Positions 24,230 through 34,932 of a stretch of 64,000 nucleotides of DNA are shown piece by piece. The stretch is taken from positions 560,501-624,500 of the forward strand of contig OY365817.1 of the NCBI GenBank assembly GCA_959347315.1, read 5' to 3'. This stretch comes from Bimastos eiseni (Eukaryota; Annelida; Clitellata; Crassiclitellata; Lumbricidae). Below the pieces are notes generated by a model. That model ran no database searches and was not told the DNA's origin. It worked only from the letters and a program-made list of their open reading frames with translations. The translations under genes were made by a program, and so were the position numbers. Position 1 is the stretch's first letter. Every line of letters begins with the position of its first letter.

Positions 24230-24815
24230 CCTGATCAAAAGGCAGAAACTTAGCCGTATCAGTTTACTTACAATTGCGTTGAGACGCCTTCTCTGGCCAG
24301 ACCATGCAGAGGAAGCATAGAGGAGGCAGGAGAGCGAGGTAGCCCGAACTACATCATATAAGCGCGTCACCGACAGACGATGAGCAACAAGGATGCGTAG
24401 TGCATAGAGTGATTGGCTGACCTTTATGCGGATCCGGTCAATATGTGGGTCAAAATTTAGTCTATCAGTAATGATTATCCCTAATATAACGGATGATACC
24501 ACCCTTTCCACATCTGGTATATAGGGGGTGGAAGATTTGGTAACTTAAATCGCGGGCGCCTAAATATCATCTCTTTGGACTTATTACAATTGAGCTTGAG
24601 ATTGCAAGTAAGTGCCCCTGTAACTACATTTTCAAGTTCACAGCCTTTAGTATCTATAGCGGAAGCGGGAATCAGAGTGCAGCTTTCGTCTGCGTATTTA
24701 AGCAATCTATTGCTGCGATGCACAGGTTTCAGGCCAGAAATAGTCATAACGGAGTAAAAAAATGACTGTGGAAAGAAAAGAACGCTTAAACTTATCAACA
24801 AGACGAAACACATCG
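24230..24815 (-). mobile_element. Decayed LINE reverse-transcriptase fragment (CR1/Rex1-like)
   Basis: Minus-strand conceptual translation gives RT palm and thumb motifs in two overlapping frames. The upstream part (24481-24813) has a catalytic-box remnant 'LLKYADESCTLIPASA', where the second Asp of YADD has become Glu, and 'LKLNCNKSKEMIF'. The downstream part (24230-24511) has 'LGIIITDRLNFDPHIDRI', 'QSLYALRILVAHRL' and 'LLYASSAWSG', typical of the RT thumb of this group. A frameshift separates the parts and no endonuclease domain is present. It is a dead, 5'-truncated copy. The clade name rests on motif style only. Confidence 0.8.
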
Positions 24816-25803
24816 AGGGAATTCGAAATTATTCCTCTGCGAACCGTTAGCTAAATCCGGCGCATCCCAGTTGAAATGAAGTATTTTGAAGTTGGATATA
24901 GGACGGAAAATACGGTCTTTTTGTCTGCAAGTATGCTGGAAGTCATTAGAAACATTCGTCAGAGGCTTTGATAATTAGTCCCTCCAGACGCATTTTGCCG
25001 CGAATCAATAAAGAGAAATACACGTGTGACATCTGCAGCAGCGATGAGAGGCTCTCCCATATGTAATTATTATTTCAGTTGTGGGTTAGTCTAGACTGGG
25101 CTGGGTGCGCTCCTGAGTAGATTCCAAAAGTAGCGCTGGAAAAAGTGTAATTATAATATTAGTCTGAATGAATCAATGAACAAATGATTTTATACAATAC
25201 ATTACTGCTACTATAGACATTGATGCTATGATTATCTAAAGTACTATCTAAACTGACGTAGGCCTATGTTTTTGTTAATATCCCAAGTAATGCTCAAGAA
25301 CAGAACGCTCTGACGACATGATAATTTGTACAAACGCTATTAAGCGAATTTCTAGGTCAACGTAACTATTTTCAGCACACAATTTGCTTCATGTTCCGAT
25401 ATTCGAGCATTTTTACACACGAATTGCACAATTCGCCGACATTCGATTTAATAACAACAGCCAACTGCATTCGCATCATCTGAATTCTGTGCTAATTCTA
25501 ATATGCAAATCGGGTGTGTTAGCTAAAAAAAATACAAGTACTCGCTCGGAGCACTCGCCAAATGGAGCGCTCTCGATCATAAAAATATACATGGAAACTA
25601 TGTCAGTGCCAAGAGGCGCACCAGCTGAGTCCAAAATATATTTCAAGTGTTTGAATTGTCAAATTTGAACTGGGGAGGGGGTTGAAAATTATCCACATGT
25701 CAAAATGTCCCAACCATGATTTGTAGGGACCTTAAACCAGTATACAGAGGTTCAATTTCTAAAAGGTGACAGTGAGTGGGTTTGGGGACACGAATTTGAT
25801 CTT
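24816..25803. other. Intronic, no gene recognised
   Basis: Unique-looking AT-rich sequence; TAGGCCTA at 25259. The 94-residue frame at 25384-25668 has no domain I recognise. Confidence 0.5.
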
Positions 25804-25956
25804 ATGGTGTTTTTATTTGAAGTCAGCAGCCAATGTTACCCTGGCAAATGTCATTAAACTGATGATTGAACAAAACACAGCTGTGTTTTGTTCATCATCA
25901 GTTTAATGACAATTATCAGAGTAACATTGGCTGCTGACTTCAAATATAGACACCAT
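25804..25956. repeat. 153-bp foldback (near-perfect palindrome)
   Basis: Two arms of about 76 bp meet at a perfect 24-bp centre ('aacaaaacacag' joined to 'ctgtgttttgtt', symmetry point 25880/25881). Matching arm words include 'gaagtcagcagccaatgtta' on the left and 'taacattggctgctgacttc' on the right, 'tcattaaactgatgat' and its complement, and the outer 'atggtgt'/'acaccat'. A third partial copy of the arm ('atcagggtaacattggctgc') lies at 25994-26018 in right-arm orientation. It could be a foldback or MITE-type element or a template-switch inversion. RNA from either strand would form one long hairpin. Confidence 0.9.
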
Positions 25957-26214
25957 TGGGGCGTACATTAATAATTTTACAAACAACATGCATATCAGGG
26001 TAACATTGGCTGCTGACGTTAAGGTAGTTATCATATTTGAGTCCCAGTTTCATTTACTACCAAAGTATACAAGAATCTGTAGTGCTGGCGATTTTAACCT
26101 AGACTGATCTACAGTAAGTATACTAATATACAGCAAACACTATTATGACCTTACCAATAATGAAGAGATATAATTATGAATTAGCATGTATCTATGCATT
26201 TATTCCAAGTGTAT

Positions 26215-26315
26215 ATATGTGTGTGTGCGCATGCGTGAGTGCGTGTGTGTATGTTTGTAGGTATTTGTGTTTGCGTTTGTGTGTGTGTGTGCGTGTGCAT
26301 GTGTGTATGTGTGAG
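26215..26315. repeat. GT-rich degenerate microsatellite
   Basis: 'tgtgtgtgcgcatgcgtg' and related GT/GC alternations, potentially Z-DNA-forming purine-pyrimidine sequence. Confidence 0.75.
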
Positions 26316-26579
26316 ACTGTAATTATGTTTATAAATGCCATGAGTTCGGGTCCTCTTAATATCTGACTCTATGGTCATTCTAGTATTGAAGACGTCGTCG
26401 CTTAAGACGATGCAACTAATTGGACGGAATTAGACGGACCAGAGGACAGATCAAAGCCAATTAACATCGTAGTATGATTACAAAGAGATGTCGACAAAGA
26501 TTGAAAGGCAATAATTTGTGCACATCTTTTGGTGTCTATATTCAGGGAGTTATAAATATATGAGGTTGATATGGTTATA

Positions 26580-26650
26580 GTGTATGTTTGTATGTATTTA
26601 TGTCTGTATGTATGTATGTATGTATGTTTGTATGTATGTGTGTATGTATG

Positions 26651-26683
<33 letters not shown>

Positions 26684-26808
26684 TTGTATGTATGTATTTA
26701 TGTATGTATGTATGTTTGTATGTATGTGTGTATGTATGTATGTATGTATGTTTGTATGTATGTATGTATGTATGTATGTTTGTATGTATGTATGTGTATA
26801 TATACACT
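26580..26808. repeat. (GTAT)n microsatellite
   Basis: About 55 tetranucleotide units with GTTT and GTGT variants. All frames are open and yield Met/Tyr/Val/Cys or His/Thr/Tyr/Ile peptides of no biological meaning. Confidence 0.95.
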
Positions 26809-26888
26809 TATATGGATACATATATATATAGATGTGAGTGTGCGTTTGCGTGTGTGGCTGTGTTCAACTCTATACAGTAATTTCTGAA

Positions 26889-27098
26889 ATTTGAAATCGC
26901 TCTTCTTCCAACATCTTTTTGCTCATAAGTGCACACGTCTCTACAGCGCAATTGCAGTTGTCATGCAGAGCAATTGTACGCGAAGGACTTGCTCAAGGTC
27001 CCTACACAGTGACTCATCTGACGAGGTTCGAACTCGCTCACTCAGCGCACACTGAACGTTACGGGCTGACCGCTCTAACCAATCGACCGCTGTGCCAC
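26889..27098 (-). mobile_element. tRNA-derived SINE, copy 2
   Basis: On the minus strand it starts 'tgtggcacagcggtcgattg', with an A-box region, then 'gttcgaacctcgtc' as a well-preserved B box. The shared central domain follows ('cactgtgtagggaccttgag', 'caagtccttcgcg'), and then 'atgttggaagaagagcg'. After 'ttcaaatttca' it diverges from copy 1 and lacks the LINE-type tail. The word 'acagtaa' occurs on both sides (about 26875 and 27104) and might be a short target duplication. It is not a tRNA gene. Confidence 0.85.
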
Positions 27099-27640
27099 AC
27101 CACAGTAACAATGTATATGCATGTATGGTTGTATGTATTTTTATTATAAAGAGTTATTCTAGTACAAAACGACATTTAAATGTATAGACGTGTGGAATTG
27201 AACGGGTATTATATAGAGCGCACCAGAAATTAGCTCTGAGCGCGCGATTCTCTGCTGGGTCAAGTACTAATACGGAGTTCATGACGTGGTTAATGACTTG
27301 TTTATGACGTGATTTATGACGTCAGTCTTCTGATCGTTTCACGGTTATTTCATTGGGCAGTAGGGGCCTATATCCTTCGACCGCCAACGCCTTGTAGAAG
27401 GGGAAGAGATTTGCAACCATAGAACAAGTCGACAATGTAAGGAGTGAATGATGGTCGGCGATCAGTATTCCCTCTGTGACAATGTGTTTCACTGATGGCT
27501 TCGAAACGACAAGTCGGTGTTAAGTACAGTCGTTTGGACAAAAGATTCCGGTACCAAACGAACCAAACGGGTTCAAAGGTCATCACGGGGTCAATGGGTT
27601 TGAAGATACATGACGATGTGCGAGGCAATGCTGGGGTATA
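27099..27640. other. Intronic, no gene recognised
   Basis: Includes a possible LINE tail ('tattatatagagcgcacc' near 27209, minus orientation) and otherwise unique-looking sequence. Confidence 0.45.
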
Positions 27641-27644
27641 ATAA

Positions 27645-28470
27645 AGTGATAATTAATATTAATATTATGATTAGCATTACTATTTTTATGAAGGATAATT
27701 ATTATTACTAGTACTATTACTAATACATGCATCATGAAGGATATTCGTTATTATAGGCTTTTTATTATTATTATAATTATTATTATTACAATTATCATAA
27801 AGGATAGGCTAATAATCATTGTTATCATTACGATTACTAATAATATCATGAAAGATATTAATATTGTATTATCAATAATATTATTATTATGAAGGATAAT
27901 TATTTGTGTTATTGCTATTACTATTATTATGGATTATTATTATTATAATTACCATTAATATTATCATAAAGGATAATAATTATTGTTATTACTTCAATTT
28001 ACGTAACCATAACCCTAATTTTTATTGATCACTGACAATCCATCAAGATAGACTATAACAAGCAACAGTCATGAGGAATAATTATTATTGTCATTTTTAC
28101 TATTACCATTTTCATGAATTGCAATTGTTATCGTTATTATCAGTATAAGTTCAAATGGAAGAAGACAGAATGTATAAAGAAGCAGAAATTAGAAGACGAG
28201 AAGATCGGGCAATGGAACAACAGAAAAGTTTCATTACAATTAAAAGATAATTATCATTGTTATTATCGCTATCACCATTGTCATGAAGAATAATTATTAT
28301 TGTTACTATCACTATTTACCAATCAATCAATCAATCAATCAAAGTTTACTATTGTCATAAAGGATAATTGTTATTGGTATTATTAGTATTACTATTGTCA
28401 TAAAAGATTATTATTGTTATTATTGCTATTACTATTGCCATATTATTATCATTATTATTATTATTATTAT
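27645..28470. repeat. Degenerate AT-rich minisatellite ('catgaaggataat' units)
   Basis: Repeated variants of 'catgaaggataattatta' followed by 'ttgttattactattac' occur roughly every 40-50 bp, interrupted by about 115 bp of unrelated sequence at 28135-28250 and a short (CAAT)n run at 28319-28342. No coding sequence. Confidence 0.75.
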
Positions 28471-28480
28471 TATTAATAGG

Positions 28481-28531
28481 CCTATATATACCTCCTTCAG
28501 TCTTGAATTAATCCCTCACAAGGGAGAGGTC
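28481..28531 (-). repeat. 51-bp dispersed repeat, copy 2
   Basis: Reverse complement of 22531-22581 with two mismatches, starting 'cctatatatacctccttcag'. It sits abruptly inside an ATT-rich tract, which suggests insertion or copying of a discrete unit. Confidence 0.85.
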
Positions 28532-29120
28532 ATTATTATTATTACCGTTTCTACTATTACTACTAAGTAGTTATTGAAACGCTACTCTGATGACTAAGAA
28601 ACTGTGAATGACGGATTGTTCAACGTCCGCACACGGTAATCAATTGACGTAATTGATAGGTCGTAACATCCAGCCTCGTAAGAACCATACGCAAACGAAG
28701 ATTGGAGAAAGAAAACCTTGAATGATGAACAGGCTGAACGAAAAGTGGAAACCCGCGAAAGAAGAGACGTGCACTGTCTGTAGCCATGCGTTTAGCACAT
28801 TACTTTTCACGTAGCGCACTTGTAAACTTCTCGAAGGATCTGAAGCGCCGTTAGGAGTGGTCTCACTTTATGTCGGAATCTGCTCAAAGTCTGTGTATCC
28901 GACAAGGAATGGTAGCTTCAGTTTTAGCCATTTCTACGTCCACCTACAGCGCGAAGCATACTAACTCTTCTCTTAACAGGGAGATGGTTGTATCTTGCAT
29001 GCTTGCACTAGCATCAGAGTGATGCTGGTTTAATACCCGATAGCCCCATAATGTCTACTAATCCTTCTATTCAGTAGTTTGAATTGCACAAATGAGCAGT
29101 TGCACAGATGAGTAGACCTA
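28532..29120. other. Intronic, no gene recognised
   Basis: Unique-looking sequence without coding or repeat signals I can defend. Confidence 0.45.
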
Positions 29121-29226
29121 CCTTGCAGGCGGTCATACAGTCATGCAGTTAAATTCGACTCCTTTTGATCTTTTTTATCATCTCGTTGCTATTATATAAT
29201 ATTGTAATCATACTGTGGTTTGTCAG
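29121..29226 (+). repeat. Dispersed repeat, copy 2 of 2
   Basis: Diverged partner of 17480-17583, sharing 'aattcgactcc' and 'gtaatcatactgtggtttgt'. Confidence 0.65.
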
Positions 29227-29247
29227 TTGAATTGACTAAACGAAAAT

Positions 29248-29735
29248 TTACACGGTGTCCCAATTGAACTAACACTGATACCTTTGTTTCTGGTAATAAA
29301 TCTGTCTATTCTAAAGACAACTCAATACCATTTCACATAATTAATGTAAGTGAGGTTTGCGGTCTCTATTTCTGAGAATCACTTCAAATTCTAACAACAG
29401 GGTCCAAAATAATGTGCAAAGTTACACAAATGATTTTCGAACATACCAAAATGTGACAACATGTGACAATTTATTACATTTGAGTTTTCAACTCGACTGA
29501 AACATGAAAAAAAATCAACATTTTTAATTAATTTAGGTCAAATGCTGCTCTTCAAAGCAGATGTTCATACTGTCTACCATTAGCTCCATAGCATGCATAC
29601 ACATTGTGTATCAAACATCTCGGAGGCGATCTCGCCATTCGTTGGTTGCAAGATCAACATGTTCTTGATCAAAGCGATTCCATTCCTTCACAACTCGCTG
29701 TTTGGTCAACGTAGCTTATGCGGGTTTGGTAAATT
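29248..29735 (-). mobile_element. Decayed mariner/IS630-type DNA transposon, 3' end
   Basis: The outer end has 'cacggtgtcccaattg', resembling the GGTGTCCCA-type termini of some such transposons. On the minus strand at about 29570-29715 the translation contains 'EWNRFDQEHV' and 'LATNEWRDRL', the helical pattern seen near the C terminus of mariner-type transposases. After one stop, the next frame gives 'GANGRQYEHLL' followed by a stop, matching the usual GG-x(2)-EHL ending. A frameshift and a stop therefore disrupt the copy. The DDE catalytic region is not present. Superfamily assignment is inference from these motifs. Confidence 0.55.
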
Positions 29736-29834
29736 ATTTGCTACATAGTGCATGCCAGACTATTGCACTTTCATCCGCATCAGTTAGGTCCTGGCCCTGC
29801 TTCTCTTTAAACATTTCAGCTGCAGATGTTTGTT

Positions 29835-31075
29835 GATAATCCCGTGCGCTGTACTCTCTCTTTGTACACTGCTCTCTCACGTCAAACACCAGCAAGTCTC
29901 CTGTCTCTGTCTCCTTGATATCTCCGCCGCAATTGATGCCTCTGATCACAGCCTCCCTCAAGATAGAGTATCTGCCTGTGGTTTGGTGTCTCTGGCACTG
30001 TTTGTCCCTGGTTCCAATCGTGCTTGTCTTCTAGGTCCTGCTTTGTTAAGGTCTCTAACCACTGTTCGCAACACCTACCACTCCTCTTCATACTCTATGC
30101 CACCCCATTAAGTCACCTCATGAAATCCTCAACTGTTGACCACCATCTACACGCAGATGTCACCAAACTCTACACTTCCTACTCCCCAAGCTCTTTTTCA
30201 CCTCAATCGCACAATTACTCAATTTGGTTAGCCTAATCTCTCAATGGATGTGGTTCAACCACCTCTGCATCCACCATTTCAAAACAGAATTCATCATTAT
30301 AGTCCTTCTTAACCAAATCAAAGAAATACCCGACCCTTCAATACAACAACTCGCTCTATCCCATCATCCTTCTGTCTCAGTCTTGCTTAACCTCTGGTCA
30401 CCACTCATCTCAAGGTTTCCAATCGAGCCATATCCATCATCGCGCCACGTCTGTTGAATGATCTGTATTTAAAATTCGCACTTTTTTGGCTTCTCCATCA
30501 TCATAACCCATCTCACACCACCACCATCTGCATTCTGCCTCACACTTCTCCATCCATCACCTTCGGGCTTTCCATTCTAAACGTAAGTCTCGTCTTTTAA
30601 AGAACTTCTAGCCAGACTCACTTGATCGGCCGTGGCACCTTTCAGTGTTCGACCAAAACGAAACCTCTGGAAACCTCCTCCCTCTGACTAAACTTTGGAC
30701 AACCCCTCTGGTTGGACGCAGCGTCTGTGCTCGCCTACCTTCTGGCTCTCTGCACTAGGGTCTTTTTTTAATTCCGCACCGAGTTTCCCTTCGTTCTTCT
30801 GCCCGCGGCCTTCTGGTGGTTCCTCGCATGCGTTCTACCACGGCCTAATCCAGAAGCTTCGCCTACATGCATGTGGGTCCACTCAGCTGGAGCAACCTTT
30901 CCCTTTCTCATCGGAAGGAGCTGCACACTCTCTCTCTCTCTCGTTCTCTCTCTCTCTCTCTCTCTCCCATGATGCCTTCCAGGAGCACCTTAATACTTTC
31001 CTTTTCTCTTTTTAGCTTTGTGTTGAGTCGTGAGCTCCTCTGATTTGAGTGACGCTCTATAAGTGTTCCATTACA
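29835..31075 (+). mobile_element. Decayed L2/CR1-like LINE (RT to 3' end)
   Basis: Plus-strand translations in shifting frames give RT motif A ('LCLLDISAAIDASDHSLPQD' near 29905-29965), then 'LLFILYATPLSHLM' (about 30080). A YADD box has decayed to 'HADV' (about 30160), followed by 'SQWMWFNHLCIHHFKTEF' and 'NQIKEIPDPS' (30240-30340). The tail includes a CT microsatellite (30930-30965) and 'tgacgctctataagtg' at the 3' end near 31050. Several frameshifts and stops make it inactive, and the endonuclease is missing. Confidence 0.8.
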
Positions 31076-31079
31076 TTAC

Positions 31080-31300
31080 GTCTTTTTCATTGGCATTTCT
31101 AAGAGTGATTTGCATAAACTACGATGGACGAAGAACCCCAAATATCAAACTTAACACTCACTTGAAATCCTTGCATTGACTGCCAGTTGAACAAAGAATC
31201 CAGCTTAACATCCTTCCCATTGTTTCCCATTGTCCACAAGGCATCACATGTTAATTTGACGGCCTATCTCTGCTTCTTGTCAACCATATGTTACATTAGA
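31080..31300 (+). mobile_element. Second decayed LINE RT C-terminal fragment
   Basis: Near 31165 the plus strand reads KSLH-stop-LPVEQRIQLNI, the LHWLPVxxRIxxKI motif common after the RT thumb of L2/CR1-like LINEs, with the Trp codon TGG changed to TGA. It starts almost exactly where the preceding LINE ends, so the two are adjacent insertions or parts of one rearranged element. Confidence 0.6.
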
Positions 31301-32150
31301 TCCACTGATAGTCTGATACCATATATCTTGCTGCATAATTCGACATGAAATCTTGATGTATCGGTTAATCTTCTTTCGTATGTCTACATACATTAGTCCA
31401 TCTTGTCATTCTTATGTTTGCATTCGTCTTTATGAGTGCATTTGTCAAAGCCTTTAGCTATTAGCCTTCAGCTAAGATCATAAACCTTCTGAATTTATGC
31501 AAGAGGGAGATATCGTGGGTGTGTCCATCCTGGGCTTGTCATAGCCTCTTATCCCTCCGTTTATATTTAGAAGAAGCCAGTAGTGCCTCAAAAGAGATAA
31601 AGGCAGAGACATCTGAAAGAGCGATAGAGGTAGAGGCAGATGAGGAATCAGAATAGGATTTGTGAAAAAGCAGCGTTTTCAGTTTTTAGTGAGATAGCAA
31701 GAGGTGAGGCATGAATTCGTAGGGTGGATCCGATAGTTGTCTTAACGCTGGAGTTTGTTCCAAAGAGGCGGAAGAACAGCCAAATGAAGGGACTAGTCTC
31801 CCGATTTGGTTAAAACCGGAATGAACTGCCTTCTTTTGCATGATTGGTCGGAGCCAACCAACGAATCCCGGTCAAAGAGGAGGATTTTGGTCATGATTCG
31901 TTCCTGAATAGAGAGACAGAGCTGTGTAGCACTCATACCTGCAAACATGTCAGATGATTTTTAATGGATTAGTCATTGGTCGTCCAGCGCCGATCAGAGG
32001 TGCATTGGATCTGACGTCTTCTCAATAATTCTGGATCGCCTATAGCACGACAGAATTGCATGATTCTGGTCGCTTTAGGACGAAGGCAATAATGATGCAG
32101 CGCTTAACAGCAGATCACAAAGTTTTCAGTTGCATCACGCTCATAATTAT
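31301..32150. other. Intronic, no gene recognised
   Basis: 31560-32060 has the composition of the LINE remnants nearby, but I could not identify a motif in it. Confidence 0.4.
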
Positions 32151-32385
32151 GTGACTCGGTGGTTGATCGGTGAGAGCGGTCGGCCCGTAACACTCAATGT
32201 GCGCTGAGTGAGCGGGTTCGACCCTCGTCCGAGGAGCCAGCCACTGTGTAGGGACCTTGAGCAAGTCCTTCGCGCATAATTGATCTGCAGTACAACTGCA
32301 ATTGCGCCGTGGAGGCGTGTACACTTCTGAGCAAAAGATGTTGGAAGAAGGGCGATATCAAATTTCAAGAATTTCAATATGGTGA
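32151..32385 (+). mobile_element. tRNA-derived SINE, copy 3
   Basis: The diverged A box lies near 32160. The B box 'gggttcgaccc' is intact at 32215. The central domain 'ccactgtgtagggacc' and 'ttgagcaagtccttcgcg' is shared with the other copies, followed by 'atgttggaagaagggcg'. Like copy 2 it continues with 'tatcaaatttcaa' and lacks the LINE-type tail of copy 1. Start is approximate. Confidence 0.85.
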
Positions 32386-32419
32386 TTTCAATTTCTCAAC
32401 CATCGAAATTCTTCCACAA

Positions 32420-32711
32420 GTTTGTTCACTTTTACTCCTTGTCTTCTTTCACTTCCTTCTTCTCCTCTATCCATTCTTTTTCCTGTTTATTCTTTTCCCT
32501 CTTCTAGCTCTTTATGTATCTTTTATTTTCCACGCTCTTCTTCTTCCTGTTCCCCTTCTCCTCTTTCATTTCTCTTCCATATACTCTACCACCCTTCTCC
32601 TCCTTCTCTTTCACTTCTTTTCCCTACTCTTTTTCTCTCTCTTCCTCTTTCTCCTCTTGCACTTCTTTTCCCTCTTGCTCCTCCTCTTCGTCTTCGTCTT
32701 CCTCTTTTCGG
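32420..32711. repeat. Polypyrimidine tract (CTT/TCC-rich)
   Basis: Almost pure C and T for about 290 bases, with no regular unit. Open frames are Leu/Phe/Ser-rich and without meaning. Confidence 0.8.
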
Positions 32712-32977
32712 TGTCACTGAGTGCAATAGCGCAGGTGGCACTGCGTTCATCCGACATTGACTTATTAACTCGTTTACCTGGACAAGTGAAAGGTACGCGA
32801 GCAAAGATGCGCCTTGTCAGAGAAAATCAACGGATAATCCAAGTACTGCTCAATGGTGGCGCAGATTCAATGCTCAGATTTTTATTTCTACCACACAAGA
32901 GCGATGAAATTGTCCAAAAGACAATGGCTTTGATCGTGAAAGTGAATAGCCAGAAACTCAGAATGAGTGTAAAATGA
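32712..32977 (+). other. Unexplained open frame after the pyrimidine tract
   Basis: The frame has non-repetitive, protein-like composition: 'RAKMRLVRENQRIIQVLLNG' and 'LFLPHKSDEIVQKTMALIV', ending at a stop by 32977. An AG at 32740-32741 follows the long pyrimidine tract and could act as a splice acceptor. I recognise no family, no donor follows, and a CA microsatellite begins 15 bases later. It could be a terminal exon, a transposon remnant or chance. Confidence 0.25.
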
Positions 32978-32985
32978 AATGACAT

Positions 32986-32991
<6 letters not shown>

Positions 32992-33033
<42 letters not shown>
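32992..33033. repeat. (CA)n microsatellite
   Basis: About 20 uninterrupted AC dinucleotides, ending in 'acgcacgag'. Confidence 0.95.
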
Positions 33034-33037
<4 letters not shown>

Positions 33038-34140
33038 GAGCATTCTTATTTTCTATTTGATGGTATATTATTCCAGTTGGGACGAATGGTTGAGAAAATA
33101 ATTTTTTTTAAATATCCATATTAATAGGGTTGTCAGTGAAAAGCAGAAGTCGGTCGTGAGTGACTTAATGGCGAGTTTCTACTGTGTTTGGTGTAACTTT
33201 CATGACGTCTGTTGTCAATGCTGCTTGCCCTTTGTTTTGCGGTCAATACGTAGGGATCCAATCACGACATAATACGCCAATGACTAGCTACTTCCAGTGA
33301 GAACAGAATTATTTTTGTAGCGCGTGTCGTTTAATATATGACTTGGATATCTAGATATAAGTGATGCGTATGACGTGGACGCTACCCTGATACGCGTATA
33401 ATCATGCATTATCATCATGCATAGTAAAGGCGGTTCGACCCAGGTATACCCAAGGGAATGATCTCGTTAACTACGCGCAACCAATCTCTCAAGTATTGAG
33501 CCTCGATTGACAGGTGACTAGGGACTGGATCGATATACACACATGCCTACATACATAATATGCATCACATGTCATGTATAGACTCGGTATATACATACCA
33601 ACTTGTATATGGATTATAAACGCCAATTGATGCATATATATATATGTATATATATACGAAGGTTCGGTGCGATTGGCCTGGGGCCACGCCTCGACATCGG
33701 CCTGACATGACAAACTTATTCTGGCGATATTAATCCAGCATGGTGGGGTCTTGTAAGCCTCGCACCTCATTTGCAAGACATCCGTCTCAGTGCCTCTATC
33801 TGCCCGTCTAACTCCTTGGGTAGCTGTCTGTGCATACATATATATGTCAAAGCAGAGGAGCTGATGGCCTGTGATATAATCTGGGTATAGCTGGCTGTGG
33901 TGGCTTGGAGCTGTCGCTGCTTAATTACCACTGACCATCCAAAACGGCATTGGTCAATTCACTATTTGTCTCCAATTGCGGGCAAATGATTAAATTACTT
34001 AGATTAAAACTATTCGAGATTGCAGGTCATCAGCTAGGAAGGCGCGGCACTGCATTATGTATACGTAGAAGACCGGAATATATATATATATATAGGTACG
34101 TGTATGTACTATGTATGTATGTGTGTGTGGATGGATGTAT
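33034..34140. other. Intronic, no gene recognised
   Basis: Contains small TA runs at 33634-33656 and 34079-34094 and GTAT words near 34110. The 116-residue minus frame at 33489-33839 has no recognised domain. Confidence 0.45.
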
Positions 34141-34144
34141 GTAT

Positions 34145-34932
34145 GTATTCATTCATTCATTCATTACAAGGATTTATATGGCGCCCCTTCAAGGCTACTA
34201 ATCAGAAGCGCTCCCGACTCCAACACGTTTAAAAAGAACAGTTTTAAGGTGAGTATAAAAGGAGTCTGAGTGGATGCTTGGCGACAACCGCAGCGCCAAC
34301 GGGGGCATGTTCCAGAGCGAGGGGCCAACGACTGAGAAGGCACGATTCTGTTTAGTAGTTGTACGGGCAAATGGGACAGCGAGCATGCCTCGCTCAGTAC
34401 AACGTAGAGAGTGGCGACCCAGTACACTCAAAGTAGAGTAACAGAGATCGCGAAGATAGGCAGGGACGAGACCTAGCAAGGACCGTCATACCAAAGAGTT
34501 GATACGGTACGAGATTCGCTATTGGAGGGAGGGGGAGTCAGTGGAGCACATCCAGCATATAGCCGGATACATGCCCAAATCTAGGAATGCGTCCAACAAG
34601 ACGCAGGATCCGCCCCAGGCACCGCAAACGCCCAGCTGGAAGGCAAGCATAGAGTGAGCAACAGTAATCCAGTCGGGCAGTAATGAAGGCGTGAAGAAGG
34701 GTAGCTGTGGCGTCTGGAGTTAGCGAGCGGGAAACAGTTCGAAGCTGACGCAACTGGTAGTATGAATCACGGCAAAGACGGTGAATATGAAAGGGAAAGG
34801 TGAGCTCTTGGTCCAACATGACTCCTAGGTCCCGGACAACAGAGGAAAATGCAGAGATGTGGAAATCAGCAGTAATGGCAGTTAAATCAAGCTTGAGAAA
34901 TGTGATGCTATGTCTGAAAAGGGAACACATGT
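34145..34932 (-). mobile_element. 5'-truncated L2-like LINE (RT thumb to 3' end)
   Basis: Reading from 34930 down, the minus strand encodes '[20 protein letters not shown]', '[16 protein letters not shown]', '[18 protein letters not shown]' and, after a frameshift, 'GLVPAYLRDLCYSTLSVL' and 'NRAFSVVGPSLWN'. These are the C-terminal RT and post-RT motifs of L2/CR1-group LINEs. The 3' end is GGCGCCATATAAAT followed by ATTC/GAAT tetranucleotides (34147-34165), the microsatellite-like terminus usual for this group. The upstream part is missing exactly where the (ATGG)n array starts. Related copies lie at 46.5-47.1 and 63.5-63.9 kb. Confidence 0.9.

Noticed and set aside
26580..26808. ORFs in (GTAT)n, and the similar ones at 49112-49400 and 59551-60033
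   Set aside because: Pure tetranucleotide translations (MYVC, HTYI periods).
31560..32060. Possible additional LINE or unknown gene
   Set aside because: Composition resembles LINE 3' parts, but no RT or post-RT motif could be read in any frame.
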